Assembly: GCA_027457205.1 (NCBI GenBank)
Contig: DAIDTM010000656.1
Location: 1 to 7,962 of the forward strand
Origin: Anaerolineae bacterium
Lineage (GTDB): Bacteria; Chloroflexota; Anaerolineae; UBA4142
Reading direction: 5' to 3'
DNA: 7,962 nucleotides
The notes under the pieces: generated by a model
What the model saw: only the letters and a program-made list of their open reading frames with translations
Databases searched by the model: none
What the model was told of the DNA's origin: nothing
Translations under genes and position numbers: made by a program
Shown: in pieces, positions 5,217 to 7,962 of the stretch
Numbering within the stretch: the stretch's first letter is position 1
Layout of the letters: the number at the start of each line of letters is the position of its first letter

Positions 5217-6464
5217 ATGAAAAACTTGCAAAAACTCTTATGGCTCGTGGCGATTATCGGATTCGTCGGCGGCGCGTATGGACTCTACGACCGCCTCGCG
5301 CACGGGCACCTCGATGTCAGTTATGGCAGTTACATTCCGTGGGGCTTGTGGGTCGGCGCCTACATCTATTTTATCGGCGTGTCCGCCGGCGCATTCTTGA
5401 TTTCGACGCTCGTCTACGCGTTCGGCGTCAAGCGGCTCGAAAAGATCGGCAAGCTCTCACTTTTCACCGCCGTCGTCGCGCTCGGTGTTGCGATGCTGAG
5501 CATCTGGTTTGATTTGGGACATCCCGAACGCGCGCTCGAACTCATCCTCCGTACCAACATTCACTCGGTGATGGGCTGGATGATCTGGTTCTACAGCGTC
5601 TACTGGCTAATGCTCCTCGTCGAATTATGGTTCGCGCTGCGCCCCGATTTCGTCGCGTGGAGCGCGCGGAAGGATGTCGCCGGATCGCTCGCGCATTTCC
5701 TGACCTTCGGCAGGCGCGATGTCTCGGCGAAGGTGCTGGCAAGCGACGGACGCGTGCTGCGCGTGCTCGGCGCGCTTGGCATCCCGCTCGCGATTGCGCT
5801 GCACGGCAGCGTCGGCGCGCTGTTCGGCGTCGTCGGCGCGCGACCGTACTGGAATACTGGACTCACGCCGATCATGTTTCTCGTCGGTGCGCTCTTGAGC
5901 GGCGGCGCGCTGACGACGTTCGTTGTCCTGATCTTTGGACCCGATGCGGGCAGCCAAGAACACGCCGAAACCGTCGTGTTCCTCGGGCAAATCGTCTTGG
6001 GCTTGCTCGCGCTAGACGTGATCCTCGAATGGGCGGAGTACTCGATTGGACTCTACGCGGCGATTCCTGCTGACGCGGAAAGTATGCGACTCGCGTTGTT
6101 CGGTCCGTACGCGTGGGTGTTCTGGGGTATCCACGTTGGGCTGGGTGTGGTGATCCCGGCGGTGATTCTGGTCGTGCGTCGCCATTCGCCGACCTGGGTC
6201 GGCATCGCCGGCTTGTTGATCGCGGCGACGTTCATCGCCGTTCGTCTCAACATCGTGATCCCCGGACTTGCGGTGCCTGAATTGCAGGGCTTGGAAGCCG
6301 CGTTCAGCGGACCGGGCTTGACCTTCAGCTATTTCCCGACGCTGACCGAATGGCTGCTGGAGGTCTGGGTCGTTTCGACGGGCTTGCTCGCATTCCTGAT
6401 CGGCTATCGGCTGCTGCCCATCGTCACGCGCGAGACCGCTGGCGCGGGCGTCGCGGGAGAATGA
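5217..6464 (+). CDS. NrfD-family membrane subunit (TtrC/PsrC-like quinone-reactive anchor)
   Basis: This 415-residue integral membrane protein has about ten hydrophobic segments visible by eye (roughly residues 5-23, 43-70, 80-100, 118-140, 181-206, 216-240, 253-275, 296-322, 326-348, 378-400). NrfD proteins bind quinone or quinol in the membrane and exchange electrons with the iron-sulfur partner. Family-like features include YIPWGLWVGAYIYFIGVSAG (39-58), DLGHPERALELI (99-110), the HSVMGWMIW segment (116-124) and the LGQIVLGLLALDVILEWAEY helix (256-275). A hydrophilic stretch (141-180) links segments 4 and 5. The start is supported by AAGGAG five bases before ATG. It lies 68 nt after the B subunit and 78 nt before the catalytic subunit, in the order B-C-A known from ttrBCA. 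No haem-binding motif is seen, and direction of electron flow cannot be read from sequence. Confidence 0.9.
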   Translation: MKNLQKLLWLVAIIGFVGGAYGLYDRLAHGHLDVSYGSYIPWGLWVGAYIYFIGVSAGAFLISTLVYAFGVKRLEKIGKLSLFTAVVALGVAMLSIWFDLGHPERALELILRTNIHSVMGWMIWFYSVYWLMLLVELWFALRPDFVAWSARKDVAGSLAHFLTFGRRDVSAKVLASDGRVLRVLGALGIPLAIALHGSVGALFGVVGARPYWNTGLTPIMFLVGALLSGGALTTFVVLIFGPDAGSQEHAETVVFLGQIVLGLLALDVILEWAEYSIGLYAAIPADAESMRLALFGPYAWVFWGIHVGLGVVIPAVILVVRRHSPTWVGIAGLLIAATFIAVRLNIVIPGLAVPELQGLEAAFSGPGLTFSYFPTLTEWLLEVWVVSTGLLAFLIGYRLLPIVTRETAGAGVAGE

Positions 6465-6468
6465 AAAC

Positions 6469-6526
6469 GTAGCGCATAGTGAGTATTGCGTATTACGTAA
6501 TACTCTCTACGCAATACGTAATACGC
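6469..6526. repeat. Inverted heptamer repeat block in the C-A spacer
   Basis: Bases 6469-6524 are eight heptamers in register: GTAGCGC, ATAGTGA, GTATTGC, GTATTAC, then GTAATAC, TCTCTAC, GCAATAC, GTAATAC. The last four are the same unit on the other strand. The result is a perfect 14-bp palindrome at 6490-6503 and a perfect 12-bp inverted repeat (6488-6499 with 6515-6526, 15-nt loop). It uses a different unit from the B-C spacer block but has the same length and design. No T-run follows, so termination is unlikely. An mRNA-stabilising or processing role is possible, as is a selfish or recombination-derived repeat. Confidence 0.8.
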
Positions 6527-6529
6527 CTT

Positions 6530-6534
6530 AGGAG
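6530..6534 (+). promoter_or_regulatory. Ribosome-binding site deciding the catalytic-subunit start
   Basis: AGGAG at 6530-6534 precedes two in-frame ATGs, at 6537 and 6543 (ATG ACA ATG). Spacing is 2 nt to the first and 8 nt to the second, so the second is the likelier start. Choosing the first would only add Met-Thr. Confidence 0.7.
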
Positions 6535-6542
6535 CAATGACA

Positions 6543-7962
6543 ATGAACAAAAATAACTCGAATGCGTTAGAGATCACGCGCCGCGATTTTCTCAAGACCT
6601 CGGCGTTTCTCGGCGGCACGGCGCTCTTTGCCGGCGAGATCGAGTGGGTGCTGAATCAAGCGCCCACCGCGCTGGCTGCCGGCGCAACCAAGTACCCACT
6701 GGCGTCGCCGGAGAATATCATTTACGGCGAATGTTTGCAGTGCAACACGCAGTGTACGATCAAGGGCAAGATTCAGAATGGTATCCTCGTCAAGGTGGAC
6801 GGCAATCCATACAGTCCCAACAATATGCTGCCTGCGATCGACTACAAGACCTCGCCAGCCGATGCCGCGTTGATCGACGGCAAACTCTGCCCCAAGGGAC
6901 AGGCGACGATTCAGACGCAGTACGATCCGTACCGCATCGTCAAGGTCTTGAAGCGCGCCGGTCCGCGCGGCTCGAACAAGTGGAAAACGATTTCCTTCGA
7001 TCAAGCGATCAGCGAAATTGTCAGCGGCGGCAAGCTCTTTGCCGACATCGGCGAAGACCGCGTCGTCCCAGGTTTCAAGGATGTGCTAGCGACGAAAGAC
7101 GCCAAAGTGATCGCCGGTCTCGCCGCGGATGCGGCAGCGGTCGCCGGGAAAAAGATGACGCTGGACGATTTCAAGTCCAAGCACGCGAGCGAACTCAATC
7201 TGCTGATCGATCCTGATCATCCCGATCTCGGCGTCAAGAACAATCAATTCGTCTTCCAGGCAGGGCGCATCGAGCCGGGACGCAACAACTACGCGCAACG
7301 TTTTACGCTCAACTCGTTCGGCTCGATCAACTGGTACGATCACACCACGATCTGCGAGCAATCGCACCATATCGCCTACACCTACACGACCGCGCAGTAC
7401 ACCGGCACAAGCTGGGCGACCGGTCCCAACAATATGAAGCCAGACACGCTCAACTCCGAGTTCGTCATCTTCTGGGGCACCAGTCCCTTCGAGGCGAATT
7501 TCGGTCCGACGATCATGAGCGAAGCGATCACGCGTTCCATGGTCGAGCGCGGCTTGAAGATCGCAGTGGTCGATCCGCGCTTGTCAAAGACCGGGTCGAA
7601 GGGCTGGTGGATTCCGGTGCAGCCCACCGGCGACCTGGGTCTTTCGCTTGGAATGATCCGCTGGATTTTGGAGAATAAACGCTACGACGCCAAATTCCTG
7701 TCGAGCGCGAATAAAGCCGCCGCGCTCGCGATCAAGGAAAAGAACTGGACGAACGCGACCTGGCTTGTCAAAGTCGATGGTCAGGGACACGCCGGTGCGC
7801 TCGTACACGGCAGCGATTTGAAGCTCGTCACGAAAACCGATTCGACGGACGCGTCAGGCAAGGCGACGACCACGTATGTTACAGCGGACGGCAAATCGTT
7901 CGCGTTCGATCCGTTCGTCGTGATGGTCAGCGGCGCACCCGCGCTCGTCGATCCGAACGACG
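6543..7962 (+). CDS. Molybdopterin oxidoreductase catalytic subunit, Tat-exported (TtrA/SrdA/ArrA-like), partial
   Basis: The frame is open to the window edge, giving 473 codons of a protein that in this family is usually 800-1,100 residues. The N-terminus is a twin-arginine signal, TRRDFLK (12-18), with a hydrophobic region and a likely cleavage near ALA (43-45), so the enzyme acts outside the cytoplasmic membrane. C64-x2-C67-x3-C71-x44-C116 (in LCPKGQ) should ligate the [4Fe-4S] centre next to the active site. In WYDHTTICEQSHHIAY (264-279), Cys271 is the probable Mo ligand, as in PsrA, TtrA and ArrA, where nitrate-type enzymes have Cys or Asp and DMSO reductase has Ser. FVIFWGTSPFEANFG (307-321) and VVDPRLSKTGSKG (342-354) are molybdopterin-guanine-dinucleotide contacts typical of the superfamily. 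Residues around 160-235 and 395-473 look like family-specific insertions. It is probably a terminal reductase of an oxyanion fed by the NrfD and ferredoxin subunits. The substrate is unresolved, and the missing C-terminal half would help. Confidence 0.88.
   Translation, partial: MNKNNSNALEITRRDFLKTSAFLGGTALFAGEIEWVLNQAPTALAAGATKYPLASPENIIYGECLQCNTQCTIKGKIQNGILVKVDGNPYSPNNMLPAIDYKTSPADAALIDGKLCPKGQATIQTQYDPYRIVKVLKRAGPRGSNKWKTISFDQAISEIVSGGKLFADIGEDRVVPGFKDVLATKDAKVIAGLAADAAAVAGKKMTLDDFKSKHASELNLLIDPDHPDLGVKNNQFVFQAGRIEPGRNNYAQRFTLNSFGSINWYDHTTICEQSHHIAYTYTTAQYTGTSWATGPNNMKPDTLNSEFVIFWGTSPFEANFGPTIMSEAITRSMVERGLKIAVVDPRLSKTGSKGWWIPVQPTGDLGLSLGMIRWILENKRYDAKFLSSANKAAALAIKEKNWTNATWLVKVDGQGHAGALVHGSDLKLVTKTDSTDASGKATTTYVTADGKSFAFDPFVVMVSGAPALVDPND

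Noticed and set aside
5147..6526. CRISPR array
   Set aside because: The repeats are contiguous 7-mers in 56-bp blocks within an operon. There are no 23-47 bp repeats separated by unique spacers, and no cas genes.
6543..7962. Naming the catalytic subunit ArrA (arsenate reductase) or TtrA outright
   Set aside because: Only the first 473 codons are present, and the shared motifs (Tat signal, Fe-S cysteines, Cys271) are common to several oxyanion reductases. The nearby arsR scrap is not enough to decide the substrate.
1..7962. tRNA or rRNA genes
   Set aside because: Apart from short spacers, the window is filled by confident coding sequence, and no cloverleaf or rRNA-like stretch was seen in 1-64, 431-583 or 4133-4386.

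Overview
This window looks like a respiratory gene cluster from an environmental bacterium with moderately high GC. The short heptad repeats between genes, the codon use and the NarX/NarL-type regulators would fit a Chloroflexi (Anaerolineae-like) genome. That placement is an inference from style and no marker gene supports it. All intact genes lie on the plus strand.

Layout. Bases 1-430 are a scar: the first ~50 codons of an IS21-type transposase (IstA) face the first ~50 codons of an ArsR-type repressor on the minus strand, and both genes are broken where they meet. From 584 to 4132 there is a three-gene sensory unit: a PhnD-type periplasmic binding lipoprotein, a membrane histidine kinase (sensor loop, HAMP, GAF, HisKA_3, HATPase) that overlaps it by 4 nt, and a NarL/LuxR-type response regulator 10 nt further on. 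A 254-nt leader follows (4133-4386). It holds three successive hairpins, and the last is a textbook intrinsic terminator ending about 20 nt before the next start codon. From 4387 to the right edge runs a molybdoenzyme operon in the order B-C-A: a 16-cysteine iron-sulfur electron-transfer subunit, an NrfD-type quinone-reactive membrane subunit, and a Tat-exported molybdopterin catalytic subunit cut off by the window end after 473 codons. Each of the two spacers inside this operon carries a 56-bp block of eight heptamers arranged as an inverted repeat.

How it works together (inference). The lipoprotein probably captures a small anion outside the membrane and signals through the kinase to the regulator, which would switch on the downstream oxidoreductase. 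The gene order and the presence of a PhnD-type sensor recall the tetrathionate system (TtrS, whose sensor domain is PhnD-like, with TtrR and TtrBCA) and the arsenite system (AioX-AioS-AioR). Here the PhnD-like sensor is a separate lipoprotein. The catalytic subunit belongs to the TtrA/PsrA/ArrA/SrdA side of the DMSO-reductase superfamily with a probable cysteine Mo ligand. Its substrate (tetrathionate or another sulfur oxyanion, selenate, arsenate, or something new) cannot be settled from this sequence.
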